From: Azospirillum ramasamyi | GTDB taxonomy: Bacteria; Pseudomonadota; Alphaproteobacteria; Azospirillales; Azospirillaceae | Reading direction: 5' to 3' | DNA length: 64,000 bases | Assembly: GCF_003233655.1 (NCBI RefSeq) | Contig: NZ_CP029831.1 | Span: forward strand, 428,501-492,500 | In this document: positions 1-8,778 of the stretch, in pieces | How the letters are laid out: every line of letters starts with the position of its first letter | How positions within the stretch are numbered: the first letter of the stretch is position 1 | Translations under genes and position numbers: made by a program | The notes under the pieces: model-generated | Seen by the model: only the letters and a program-made list of their open reading frames with translations | What the model was told of the DNA's origin: nothing | Database searches by the model: none

Positions 1-1
1 G

Positions 2-511
2 CTGAGCGAGGGCGGCAGCCATCCGGCGCTGTTCGACGAGGCCGCCCGCCGCGCCGGGGAGCCGCTGACCGCCCGTCTCGCCGGCCTCGCCGCCACCCGC
101 CAGGGCGAGCGCGCCACGATGTACGAGTTCGACGGCACCGGGGCGCTGACCGGCAACCGCATCGTCGCCGCCCTGCTGCGGCCGGAGGAGCGGCCCGACC
201 TGCTGCATGTCTACATCGCCGTCGGCCGGCTGCGCGGGGGCGAGGCGCAGATCACCGTGCCGCCCGCGCTTCTGCGCTTCGACGCCGCGGCGCTGGGCCA
301 GACGCTGGGACTGCTGGGCGATGCGGTGTCGCGCAGCACGAACGCCGCCACCGCGGCGCTGGCGCATTCCGCCGCCATCCTGCCGATGGAGGGCCATGAG
401 CAGGGCGGCATGCCGGCGGCGCTGCTCGACCTCTACTGGCATGCGCTGACCCTGGCGTCGGTGCGGACGGATGGCGGGCTGGCGACGATGACGCCGGAAG
501 GGAGCGCGTGA
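2..511 (+). CDS. C-terminal part of an unidentified protein (5' end outside window)
   Basis: The frame is open from base 2 and stops at 509-511, giving 169 visible residues. The first in-frame ATG is at 119, but 39 coding residues precede it without a stop, so the true start is probably upstream of the window. The visible part is soluble-looking and alanine/leucine rich, with no signal peptide, membrane segment or motif that I recognise. A 215-bp gap with a palindromic unit separates it from xdhA, so it need not share a role with the xanthine dehydrogenase genes. Function unknown. Confidence 0.6.
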   Translation: MSEGGSHPALFDEAARRAGEPLTARLAGLAATRQGERATMYEFDGTGALTGNRIVAALLRPEERPDLLHVYIAVGRLRGGEAQITVPPALLRFDAAALGQTLGLLGDAVSRSTNAATAALAHSAAILPMEGHEQGGMPAALLDLYWHALTLASVRTDGGLATMTPEGSA

Positions 512-552
512 GGGGGTAGGACGCCTGGCGACATGACCGATCCGCGAAGCGG

Positions 553-601
553 CGGCAGTCCTCTCTCCTGCGAAGCGGGGGAGGGCGGGGGAGGGGCAGG
601 C
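553..601. repeat. Degenerate GC-rich palindromic unit upstream of xdhA
   Basis: The stretch around CTCTCCTGCGAAGCGGGGGA resembles the hairpin-forming unit at 58877-58934 in layout: a C-rich arm, a short TGCG(A)AGC turn and a G-rich arm. It lies between the unidentified gene and xdhA. It could act as a transcription terminator or mRNA stabiliser for the upstream gene, or simply be a dispersed repeat copy. The repeat-family assignment is by eye only. Confidence 0.4.
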
Positions 602-661
602 TGGGGGGTAAGCCACGCCCTCCTTTGCAAATCATTTGAAACTCTTTCCCCCGCTGCCGAT

Positions 662-710
662 CTGGTGACAGAGTCGACGTCGGTGAAATACTGCGTCATA
701 TCGTCACCAG
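662..710. promoter_or_regulatory. Spaced inverted repeat before xdhA
   Basis: The 8-bp arms CTGGTGAC (662-669) and GTCACCAG (703-710) are perfect reverse complements separated by 33 bp. The right arm ends 16 bp before the xdhA ATG. It could be a pair of operator half-sites or a 5'-UTR stem. No purine-responsive regulator gene is visible nearby, so the role is inference only. Confidence 0.3.
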
Positions 711-726
711 TTCATCGGGAGCAGCC

Positions 727-2199
727 ATGCGCCAGCGCCTCCGCTTCTATCTCGGCGACGAGCTTCGGGAGATCGACGCGGTCGACCCGACCCTGACGGT
801 GCTGGACTGGCTGCGGCTGTCGGAGCGGCGGGTCGGCACCAAGGAAGGCTGTGCGGAGGGCGATTGCGGCGCCTGCACCGTGGTGGTCGGGCGGCTGGAC
901 GGCGACACGCTGCGCTACGAGGCGGTGAACGCCTGCATCCGCTTCCTCGCCACGCTGGACGGCTGCCGGCTGCTGACGGTGGAGCATCTGAAGGGGCCGG
1001 ACGGCGCGCTGCATCCGGTGCAGCAGGCGATGGTCGATTGCCACGGCTCGCAATGCGGATTCTGCACGCCGGGATTCGTCATGTCGCTGCTGGCGCTGTA
1101 CCTGAACGAGGAGCGGCCGGACGGCCGGCGCATCGACGACGCGCTTGCCGGCAACCTGTGCCGCTGCACCGGCTATGAACCCATCGTCCGTGCCGCGCAG
1201 GGCATGTACGACATCGGCGACCGGTCGGCCGACCGCTTCGCCGACCGCGCCGCCATGGCGGAAAAGCTGAAGGCCCTGCGGGACGAGGAGATCCTCGGCG
1301 TCGGAGCCGGCGGACGCCGTTTCCTGGCGCCGGCCACCGTGCCGCAGCTGGCGCAGCTCCTGCTCGACAATCCCGGCGCCACCATCGTGGCGGGGGCGAC
1401 CGATGTCGGGCTGTGGGTGACCAAGTTCCAGCGCGTGCTGGCGACGGTGATCTACACCGGCCGGGTCCGCGACCTGCGGCGGATCGAGGATCGCGGCGAC
1501 GCGCTGGTGATCGGGGCCGGCGTCACCTACAGCGACGCGGCGGAGCGGATCGCGGCGCTCTATCCCGACTTCGGCGAGCTGATCCGCCGCATCGGGGCGG
1601 AGCAGGTGCGCAACATGGGCACCATCGGCGGCAACATCGCCAACGGCTCCCCCATCGGCGACACGCCGCCGGCGCTGATCGCCTGCGGCGCCACCCTGCG
1701 GCTGCGGCGCGGCGCGGAGACGCGCGAACTGCCGCTGGAGGATTTCTTCATCGAATACGGCAGGCAGGACCGTCGCGAGGGCGAGTTCGTGGAGGCGGTG
1801 ATCCTGCCCAAACCGGCGGCGGGGATGCGCTTCCGTGCCTACAAGATCGCCAAGCGCTTCGACCAGGACATCTCCGCCGTCTGCGGCGCCTTCCGGTTGA
1901 GGCTGGACGGCGAGGGCCGCGTCGCCGACATCCGCATCGCCTTCGGCGGCATGTCCGGCACCCCGAAGCGCGCCGGCGCGGCGGAAGCGGCGCTGCTGGG
2001 CGGACATTGGACCGAGGACGCCGTGATCCGGGCGATGGAGGCGATGGCCGGCGACTACACGCCGTTGAGCGACTGGCGGGCCAGCGCGGGCTATCGCTCC
2101 ATGGTGGCCGCGAATTTGCTGATGAAGCTGTATGTCGAGACCAGCGACCCGGCGGCTGACACCCGTCTGGTCGGCGACCGGAGGCTTGCGCATGCCTGA
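727..2199 (+). CDS. xdhA: Xanthine dehydrogenase small subunit (2Fe-2S and FAD domains)
   Basis: This 490-residue protein carries the iron-sulfur and FAD parts of xanthine dehydrogenase, which oxidises hypoxanthine and xanthine to urate with NAD+. The first 2Fe-2S cluster is marked by Cys42, Cys47, Cys50 and Cys70. The second uses CGFC (110-113) and CRC (145-147). An FAD-binding domain follows from about residue 200, with VAGATDVG and GTIGGNIAN motifs, and then the CO-dehydrogenase flavoprotein C-terminal domain. The length fits the split bacterial XdhA type. The ATG at 727 has GGGAG five bases upstream. Its stop overlaps the start of xdhB by 8 nt, indicating an xdhABC operon. Confidence 0.95.
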   Translation: MRQRLRFYLGDELREIDAVDPTLTVLDWLRLSERRVGTKEGCAEGDCGACTVVVGRLDGDTLRYEAVNACIRFLATLDGCRLLTVEHLKGPDGALHPVQQAMVDCHGSQCGFCTPGFVMSLLALYLNEERPDGRRIDDALAGNLCRCTGYEPIVRAAQGMYDIGDRSADRFADRAAMAEKLKALRDEEILGVGAGGRRFLAPATVPQLAQLLLDNPGATIVAGATDVGLWVTKFQRVLATVIYTGRVRDLRRIEDRGDALVIGAGVTYSDAAERIAALYPDFGELIRRIGAEQVRNMGTIGGNIANGSPIGDTPPALIACGATLRLRRGAETRELPLEDFFIEYGRQDRREGEFVEAVILPKPAAGMRFRAYKIAKRFDQDISAVCGAFRLRLDGEGRVADIRIAFGGMSGTPKRAGAAEAALLGGHWTEDAVIRAMEAMAGDYTPLSDWRASAGYRSMVAANLLMKLYVETSDPAADTRLVGDRRLAHA

Positions 2200-4573
2200 C
2201 GTCACAACCCCCATCGCGCCCGCCCCAACCCTGCCCGGCGCGCGGATCGAGGGCGCCGTCCATGACCCGCGCCGGCATGAGAGCGCGCACAAGCATGTCA
2301 GCGGCGAGGCGGTCTATGTCGACGACATCGCCGAGCCGGCCGGGTTGCTGCACGTCTATCTCGGCCTCAGCAGCCGGGCGCATGCGCGCATCCGTTCCAT
2401 CGACCTGTCGCCGGTGCGCGGGGCGCCGGGCGTGGTGGCGGTCTTCACCGCCGACGACGTGCCGGGGGTGAACGACATCGGCTGCATGGGCAAGCATGAC
2501 GAGCCGCTGTTCGCCTCGACCCTGGTCGAGCATGTCGGCCAACCGATCTTCGCCGTCGCCGCCGAGACCCGCGACCAGGCCCGCCGCGCCGCCAAGCTGG
2601 CGGTTGTCGAGTACGAGGAGCTGCCCGCCGTCCTGACCATCGCCGCCGCTCGGGACGGCGCACGCACGCTCGTCACCCCGCCGATGACGCTGCGGGTCGG
2701 CGACGCCGATGCGGCGCTGGCCGCGGCGCCGCATCGCGTGGAGGGCAGGCTCGCCATCGGCGGGCAGGAGCATTTCTACCTGGAAAGCCAGATCGCCATG
2801 GCGGTGCCGGGCGAGGACCAGGAGGTGCTGATCCATGTCTCCACCCAGCACCCGACGGAGGTGCAGCACATCGTCGCCCATGTCCTGGACGTGCCGGACG
2901 CCGCGGTGACGGTGGAGGTGCGGCGGATGGGCGGCGGCTTCGGGGGCAAGGAGACGCAGTCGAACCTGTTCGCCGCCTGCACCGCCCTGGTCGCCAAGCG
3001 CACCGGCCGCGCCGCCAAGTTGCGTCCCGACCGCGACGACGATTTCCAGATCACCGGCAAGCGCCATGATTTCGAGATCGACTATCGCGTCGGCTTCGAC
3101 GGCGGCGGGCTGGTCCGGGGGGTGGAGATGCTGTTCGCGGCGCGGGCCGGCTATGCGGCCGACCTGTCGGGGCCGGTGACCGACCGTGCGCTGTTCCATG
3201 CCGACAACGGCTATTTCTATCCGGCGGCGCGGCTGGAATCTCTGCCGCTGAAGACGAACACGGTGTCCAACACGGCCTTCCGTGGCTTCGGCGGCCCGCA
3301 GGGCATGGTCGCGGCGGAACGGGTGATCGACGAGATCGCCTTCGCCCTGGGCAAGGATCCGCTGGAGATCCGCAAGCGGAACTTCTACGGGACGGATGCC
3401 GGGGGAGACGGCCGCAACCTGACGCCCTATCACCAGACCGTCACCGACAACATCCTGCCCGAACTGGTGGCGCAGCTGGAGGAAAGCAGCGGCTACTGGA
3501 CGCGGCGGGAGGAGATCCGCGCCTTCAACGCCAAGAGCCGCATCCTGCGCAAGGGGCTGGCGCTGACGCCGGTGAAGTTCGGCATCTCCTTCACCGCCAG
3601 CCACTACAATCAGGCGGGCGCGCTGGTCCATGTCTACACCGACGGCAGCATCCAGCTGAACCATGGCGGCATCGAGATGGGGCAGGGGCTCTACACCAAG
3701 GTCGCCCAGGTGGTGGCGGAAGAGTTCCAGGTCGACATCTCCACCATCCGCCCGACCGCCACCAGCACCGGCAAGGTGCCCAACACCTCGGCCACGGCGG
3801 CGTCGTCGGGCTCCGACCTCAACGGCAAGGCCGCGCAGGCGGCGGCCCGCAGCATCAGGGAGCGGCTGGTCGCCTTCGCGGCGGAGAAATGGGGCGTGGC
3901 GCCGGAGGCGGTGCGGTTCGGGCGCAACCGGGTGATGGTCGGCGACCGCGACATGAGCTTCGCCGATCTGGTGCGCGCGGCCTATATGGCGCGGGTGCAG
4001 CTGTCGGCCACCGGATTCTACAAGACGCCCAAGATCCATTGGGACCGGGCGGCGGGGCGCGGCACGCCCTTCTACTACTTCGCCTATGGCGCGGCCTGCG
4101 CCGAGGTGACGGTGGACACGCTGACCGGCGAGTATGTGGTCGACCGGGTGGACATCCTGCATGACTGCGGCCGGTCGCTGAACCCGGCCATCGACAAGGG
4201 GCAGATCGAAGGCGGCTTCGTCCAGGGCATGGGCTGGCTGACCATGGAGGAGCTATGGTGGGACGGGGAGGGCCGGCTGCGCACCCACGCGCCCAGCACC
4301 TACAAGATCCCGGCCTGTTCCGACCGCCCGCGCATCTTCAACGTCGCTCTGCTGGAGAATGCGCCGAACCGCGAGGACACCATCTTCCGCTCCAAGGCGG
4401 TGGGCGAGCCTCCTTTCATGCTGGGCATGTCGGTGTTCCACGCCCTGTCCGACGCGGTAGCGAGCGTCGCCGGGCATCGGTTCTGCCCCAGGCTCGACGC
4501 GCCGGCCACGCCGGAGCGGGTGTTGACCTGTATCGCGGCGCTGCGGGAGCGGGCCGCCGCCTCCCGACAATGA
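2192..4573 (+). CDS. xdhB: Xanthine dehydrogenase large subunit (molybdopterin-binding)
   Basis: This 793-residue subunit carries the molybdenum cofactor and the purine-binding site. Family motifs seen in order include MGGGFGGKE, AFRGFGGPQG, GGIEMGQGLYTK and, near the C-terminus, KAVGEPPF, whose Glu is the catalytic base in characterised xanthine dehydrogenases. I chose the ATG at 2192 over an upstream in-frame codon at 2132. It has a GGAGG about 8 nt upstream, and the longer form would overlap 68 nt of xdhA. The gene ends in an ATGA overlap with xdhC, so all three are probably co-translated. Confidence 0.95.
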   Translation: MPDVTTPIAPAPTLPGARIEGAVHDPRRHESAHKHVSGEAVYVDDIAEPAGLLHVYLGLSSRAHARIRSIDLSPVRGAPGVVAVFTADDVPGVNDIGCMGKHDEPLFASTLVEHVGQPIFAVAAETRDQARRAAKLAVVEYEELPAVLTIAAARDGARTLVTPPMTLRVGDADAALAAAPHRVEGRLAIGGQEHFYLESQIAMAVPGEDQEVLIHVSTQHPTEVQHIVAHVLDVPDAAVTVEVRRMGGGFGGKETQSNLFAACTALVAKRTGRAAKLRPDRDDDFQITGKRHDFEIDYRVGFDGGGLVRGVEMLFAARAGYAADLSGPVTDRALFHADNGYFYPAARLESLPLKTNTVSNTAFRGFGGPQGMVAAERVIDEIAFALGKDPLEIRKRNFYGTDAGGDGRNLTPYHQTVTDNILPELVAQLEESSGYWTRREEIRAFNAKSRILRKGLALTPVKFGISFTASHYNQAGALVHVYTDGSIQLNHGGIEMGQGLYTKVAQVVAEEFQVDISTIRPTATSTGKVPNTSATAASSGSDLNGKAAQAAARSIRERLVAFAAEKWGVAPEAVRFGRNRVMVGDRDMSFADLVRAAYMARVQLSATGFYKTPKIHWDRAAGRGTPFYYFAYGAACAEVTVDTLTGEYVVDRVDILHDCGRSLNPAIDKGQIEGGFVQGMGWLTMEELWWDGEGRLRTHAPSTYKIPACSDRPRIFNVALLENAPNREDTIFRSKAVGEPPFMLGMSVFHALSDAVASVAGHRFCPRLDAPATPERVLTCIAALRERAAASRQ

Positions 4574-5427
4574 CCATCCTCTCCACCACCCTCTCCGACT
4601 GGCTGTCGCTGGGCGCTCCCGCCATTCTCGTCACCGTCGCCGAGGCGCGCGGCTCCACCCCGCGGGAGGAGGGGGCCGGCATGCTGGTGGGGCGGGAGGC
4701 CTGTGCCGGAACGGTCGGCGGCGGACGGCTGGAATGGACCGCCATCGCCACCGCGCGGCGGATGCTGGAGGACGGCACCGCCGCCGAGACGCTCGACCTC
4801 GCTCTGGGGCCGGCGACGGGCCAGTGCTGCGGCGGGCATGTCGTGCTGCGGCTGGAGCGGGCCGATAGCGGCACCGTGGCGGCGTTGCAGGAACGGGAGC
4901 GCCGGGCGCGGGAGGCGCGGCCGACGCTGCTGCTGTTCGGGGCCGGGCATGTCGGACGGGCCATGGCGACGGCCTTCGCGCCGCTGCCGCTGCGCCTGCG
5001 GTGGATCGACGGCCGGGCGCAGGAGTTTCCCGGGACGATCCCGGCGGGGGTGGAACGCATCCTGACCGACAGCCCGCTCGATCCGCTGGCGGAGGCTCCT
5101 GCCGGTGCCGGCTATCTGGTGCTGACCCACAGCCACGCCCTGGATTTCGAGATCGCCGAGGCCGCTTTGCGCCGGGGTGATGCCGCCTATGTCGGCATGA
5201 TCGGTTCCGCCACCAAGCGGGCGAAGTTCGAGCGCTGGTTCCGGGCGCGGGGGCGGGAGGCGCAGGCGCTGGAGGGGCTGACCTGCCCCATCGGTGCGGC
5301 GCTGACCGGCGACAAGCGGCCGGAGGTGATCGCGGCCCTGGCGGCGGCGGAACTGCTGGTGGCGCTTGCGAAACCCCTCACCGCATCGCCTCGGCGCCCG
5401 ACACCAGTTCGATCAGTTCATTCGTGA
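4570..5427 (+). CDS. xdhC: Xanthine dehydrogenase accessory protein XdhC
   Basis: XdhC binds molybdopterin cofactor and helps deliver the sulfurated form to XdhB. The 285-residue product has the XdhC/CoxI N-terminal region (ARGSTPREEGAGM, then GTVGGGRLE and the Cys pair GQCCGG). A Rossmann-like C-terminal domain follows (LLFGAGHVGRAMA, then YVGMIGSATKR). The start is the ATG overlapping the xdhB stop (ATGA). A longer open frame from 4255 would lie inside xdhB and is rejected. The last 50 bp overlap the 3' end of atpG on the other strand. Confidence 0.93.
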   Translation: MTILSTTLSDWLSLGAPAILVTVAEARGSTPREEGAGMLVGREACAGTVGGGRLEWTAIATARRMLEDGTAAETLDLALGPATGQCCGGHVVLRLERADSGTVAALQERERRAREARPTLLLFGAGHVGRAMATAFAPLPLRLRWIDGRAQEFPGTIPAGVERILTDSPLDPLAEAPAGAGYLVLTHSHALDFEIAEAALRRGDAAYVGMIGSATKRAKFERWFRARGREAQALEGLTCPIGAALTGDKRPEVIAALAAAELLVALAKPLTASPRRPTPVRSVHS

Positions 5428-6217
5428 CCTGTTCCTGGCGCAGGTGGCGCGCCGTTGCGGTCAGTTCCTCCAGCGTGTTCTCGATGTTGTGGCGGGCCGT
5501 CATCATGGTGGTGAGGCGCGCGGCGTTCTCGGCGGCAAAGCCCTCCATCGCGGCATTGGCGAGCAGGGCGAAGACATATTCGTCCACCAGACGGGCGATC
5601 AGGTCGCGCGGCGGCATGTTGATGAGCGGCGGCACCGGCCGGGCGCCAATGTGCGGCAGGCCGAGCGGCAGCAGCGGGCGGCGCATCAGTTCCGGCGGCG
5701 CGCCCGCGTTGGTCCGGCCGTAGAGCAGATCCACCCGGCCCAGCCGCCCGTCCGCCGCCGCGTGGTAGAGCGCCTCGGCGATGCGCAGCGCGGTGGCGGT
5801 GACGGCATCGGTGTTGGTCGCCATCGCCGTGGTCCAGGCCGGCGGGCGGCCGCGTTCCTCCAGCAGGGCGGCGCCGCGCGAACCCGCCACCCACAGCTCG
5901 CAGCCCGGCGGCGCCGCCAGCGCCGCATCGACCAGCTTTTCAGCGAAGCCGCCGACGAAGCCATGTTCCGGCGCGAACAGCACCCAGGCATGATGGCCGC
6001 GTCCGTTGACCGGCCATTGCAGCGGCGCGTCGTCCAGCAAGGCCGCGGCCTGGCCCAGCGCCCCGGCGATCACCTCGGCATAGGCGCGGGTGCCGCCCAG
6101 CGTGCCGAGCGCCTGCTGCAGCCGCATGGCGGCGAGCGATCGCATGACGTCCGTCACCGATTCCAGATCCTGCACGCTGGCCCGCCGGGCCTCGACCTCC
6201 TCCAGCCGTTCGGTCAT
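5378..6217 (-). CDS. atpG: N-type ATPase gamma subunit
   Basis: This 279-residue protein is the central-stalk gamma subunit, last in the atpDCQRBEFAG operon. The N-terminal coiled-coil helix (about residues 1-55) and the C-terminal helix (about 225-275, with the ARHNIENTLEELT stretch) match the two long helices of gamma, but overall it is more divergent than housekeeping gamma subunits, as expected for N-ATPases. Its ATG overlaps the atpA stop by 4 nt. The 3' end runs 50 bp into convergent xdhC. Confidence 0.88.
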   Translation of the reverse strand: MTERLEEVEARRASVQDLESVTDVMRSLAAMRLQQALGTLGGTRAYAEVIAGALGQAAALLDDAPLQWPVNGRGHHAWVLFAPEHGFVGGFAEKLVDAALAAPPGCELWVAGSRGAALLEERGRPPAWTTAMATNTDAVTATALRIAEALYHAAADGRLGRVDLLYGRTNAGAPPELMRRPLLPLGLPHIGARPVPPLINMPPRDLIARLVDEYVFALLANAAMEGFAAENAARLTTMMTARHNIENTLEELTATARHLRQEQVTNELIELVSGAEAMR

Positions 6218-7743
6218 GGCGTTCCTCCGCCCAAATCCGTCGCCGCCTGGGCGATCAGATCACGCAGCGCCGCCTTGGTGGCGTCGTCGAGCCTGTCGCC
6301 GATCTTCGGCGGGCGGGCCTCGACCAGGGCGGCGAGCGCCGTCTGGAAGCGCGGCATCGCCTCCAGCGGCAGCCGGTCGAGCGTGCCGTCGGCCAGCGCC
6401 AGCAGCTGCGCCGCCTGGACCGCCAGCGGGCGGGGCGACAGGTGCCGCTGCGCCAGCAGCGCCCGCATGCGCCGGCCATGCTCCACCGCCTTGCGCGTCC
6501 GCTCGTCCACCAGACCGCCGAAGCGGGTGAAGGCCTCCAGCTCCAGGAACTGGGCGTAGTCGAGCCGCAGTGGTTCCGCGAGGCTGCGCAGGGCCGGCGG
6601 CTGCGCCTTGCCGCCGACGCGGGACACGCTGCGGCCGATGTCCACCGCCGGCTTCTGTCCCTCGTAGAACAGCTTGGCGTCGAGGCAGACCTGACCGTCG
6701 GTGATGGAGATCAGGTTGGTCGGGATGTAGGCCGATAGATTGCCGCCCTGCGTCTCGGCGATGGGCAGCGCGGTCAGCGACCCGCCGCCCCTGCCGGGTC
6801 CGAGCTTGGCCGCCCGTTCCAGCAGGCGGCTGTGCAGGTAGAAGACGTCGCCCGGATAGGCTTCCCGCCCCGGCGGACGGCGCAGCAGCAGCGACAATTG
6901 GCGGTGGACCGCCGCATGCTTGGTCAGGTCGTCGACGATCACCAGGGCGTGGCGGCCGCTGTCGCGGAAATGCTCGGCCATGGTGAAGCCGGCATAGGGC
7001 GCCAGCCATTGCAGGCCGGGGGCGGAATCGGCGGCGGCGATGACGAACAGGGTGCGCGCGGTGGCGCCGCCCTGGCGCACCGCCTCGATCGCCGCGCGCA
7101 CGCCGGACGCCTTCTGCCCGACGGCGACGTAGACGCAGAACACGTCGCCATCGGTCTGGTTGAGGATGGCGTCCACCGCGATGGCGGTCTTGCCGGTGGC
7201 GCGGTCGCCGATCAGCAGCTCGCGCTGGCCGCGGCCGAGCGGGAACATGGCGTCGATCACCGCGGTGCCGGTCAGCAGCGGTTCGGACACCGCGGCGCGC
7301 TCGGCGATGCCCGGAGCGGGACGCTCCACCGTCTCCCACCCGTCGGCCTCGATGGGCGGGCCGTCGTCCAGCGGGTTGCCGAGCGGATCGACCACCCGTC
7401 CCATCAGCCTGTCGCCGACCGGCACGCGCAGCACGGTGCCGGTGCCGTGGACGGCTCCGCCGGCGGCGACCTGCGCGGCGTCGCCCAACAGCACGCAGCC
7501 GATCCGATCATCCAGATCCATGGCGAGACCGGCGACCCCGCCGGGAAACAGCAGCAGCTCGTCCACCCGCACGTCGGGCAGGCCGGAGACATGGGCGATG
7601 CCGTCGCCGACCGACTCCACCCGCCCGACCGATTCCAGCCGCGCGGCCGTATCCAGCCCGTCCAGCCGGCGCAACGCGCCCGGCATCCAGGCGTCGAGCG
7701 CGTCCTCAAGCGACGGGGTCGGCATCGGTTCTTGCGGAGTCAT
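6214..7743 (-). CDS. atpA: N-type ATPase alpha subunit
   Basis: This 509-residue alpha subunit forms the catalytic head with AtpD. It has the Walker A motif GDRATGKT, the P-loop-following ALVIVDDLTKHA segment and the SRVGGKAQ region typical of F-type alpha subunits, with the three alpha/beta domains in order. It is followed at once by atpG (4-nt overlap). The start at 7743 overlaps the atpF 3' end by 38 nt; an alternative ATG six codons further in (7725) would shorten the overlap. Confidence 0.93.
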   Translation of the reverse strand: MTPQEPMPTPSLEDALDAWMPGALRRLDGLDTAARLESVGRVESVGDGIAHVSGLPDVRVDELLLFPGGVAGLAMDLDDRIGCVLLGDAAQVAAGGAVHGTGTVLRVPVGDRLMGRVVDPLGNPLDDGPPIEADGWETVERPAPGIAERAAVSEPLLTGTAVIDAMFPLGRGQRELLIGDRATGKTAIAVDAILNQTDGDVFCVYVAVGQKASGVRAAIEAVRQGGATARTLFVIAAADSAPGLQWLAPYAGFTMAEHFRDSGRHALVIVDDLTKHAAVHRQLSLLLRRPPGREAYPGDVFYLHSRLLERAAKLGPGRGGGSLTALPIAETQGGNLSAYIPTNLISITDGQVCLDAKLFYEGQKPAVDIGRSVSRVGGKAQPPALRSLAEPLRLDYAQFLELEAFTRFGGLVDERTRKAVEHGRRMRALLAQRHLSPRPLAVQAAQLLALADGTLDRLPLEAMPRFQTALAALVEARPPKIGDRLDDATKAALRDLIAQAATDLGGGTP

Positions 7744-8509
7744 GACGGATCATCTCCTCCCTCGCCTCGGCCAGTGTCTGCTTCCAGCTGCGGCGGACGA
7801 CGCTGTGGGCGAAATGCAGCTCCACACCGGCGATCAGCGACGGATCCTCGGCCAGTTCCAGCGCCACCGGCCGCCCCAATGCCGCCGTCAGCCGGTCGCG
7901 GGCATGGGCGGCGTCCCCGTCCGGCAGCGGGACGGCCGAGGCGAGACGCACCGGCACCGCCTCCGATCCCGCCTCCGCGTCCACCCCCGTCCCCACTCCG
8001 TCCGTCAGGGCATGGCGCTGGTCGGCGGGCAATGCCTCCACCGCCGCGCAGGCCTCGTCCAGCAGGGGGCGGGTCAGGGAACGTGCCGGGGCGTCTTGCA
8101 GAAGGCGGGCCGCCAGCTGGGTGCCGAGATCGGCGGCGTGGCGTTGCAGAGCGCCCAGGGCCTGCGCCCGCTCCTCGGCCAGCCGGGCGCGCGCCTCGTC
8201 CAGCGCATGGTCGGCCTCGGCCTGCGCCCGGTCGAGCAGGGCGGCGCGCTCCGCCTCCGCCTCGGTGCGGGCGGCGGCGATCAGGCGGTCGCGTTCGGCC
8301 GGCAGGGCCGCGCGCTGATCCTCCAGGGCCCGGCGTGCGTCTTCGGCGGCTTGCCGAGCGGCCTCGGCCTCGTTGCGGGCGCGCTCGGTGGCGGCCTGGC
8401 GCTCGGCGATCACCGCCAGGACGGGGCGATAGAGAAAGCGGCGCAGCAGCCAGACCAGGATCAGGAAATTGACCGCCTGGAGCAGAATCGTCCAACCGTC
8501 GATGTGCAT
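7706..8509 (-). CDS. atpF: N-type ATPase b subunit with delta-like C-terminal extension
   Basis: Residues 1-30 are the single membrane helix of a b subunit. A long charged, alanine-rich coiled coil follows to about residue 140. The protein is 267 residues, well above the roughly 160 of ordinary b subunits. The last third (SAVPLPDG, then RDRLTAALGRPVALEL, then EDPSLIAGVELHF) resembles the C-terminal domain of the delta/OSCP subunit, which has no gene of its own in this operon. I infer that it takes over the stator-to-head contact. The start has GGAG seven bases upstream. Confidence 0.9.
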   Translation of the reverse strand: MHIDGWTILLQAVNFLILVWLLRRFLYRPVLAVIAERQAATERARNEAEAARQAAEDARRALEDQRAALPAERDRLIAAARTEAEAERAALLDRAQAEADHALDEARARLAEERAQALGALQRHAADLGTQLAARLLQDAPARSLTRPLLDEACAAVEALPADQRHALTDGVGTGVDAEAGSEAVPVRLASAVPLPDGDAAHARDRLTAALGRPVALELAEDPSLIAGVELHFAHSVVRRSWKQTLAEAREEMIRHDSARTDADPVA

Positions 8510-8533
8510 GACGGGGCTCCGGAATTGCCGCGG

Positions 8534-8773
8534 TCAGGCGAACGGGTTGGCGAACAGCAGCAGCAGCGCCACGACGAGGCAGTAGATCGCCATCGTCTCG
8601 ATCATCGCCAGACCGACGAACAGGGTGCGCGACAGGGTGTTGGCGGCTTCCGGCTGGCGGGCGATGGCCTCCATCGCGGCGGCGACGGCGCGTCCCTCCG
8701 CCAGGGCCGGCCCGATGGCCCCGACCGAGACGGCCAGGGCGGCGCAGAGGATGCTGATCGAATGGATGTCCAT
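8534..8773 (-). CDS. atpE: N-type ATPase c subunit (rotor ring)
   Basis: This 79-residue hairpin of two membrane helices has the conserved loop ARQPEA. The ion-binding helix 2 contains Glu59 followed by Thr60 and Tyr64 (IETMAIY). Helix 1 carries a second acidic residue, Glu26 (PALAEGR), at the position of the Gln ligand in known sodium-binding c subunits. N-ATPases were proposed to pump sodium, but at least one member with two carboxylates was reported to be proton-coupled, so the ion is left open. AGGAA lies just upstream of the ATG. Confidence 0.95.
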   Translation of the reverse strand: MDIHSISILCAALAVSVGAIGPALAEGRAVAAAMEAIARQPEAANTLSRTLFVGLAMIETMAIYCLVVALLLLFANPFA

Positions 8774-8778
8774 GGTTC

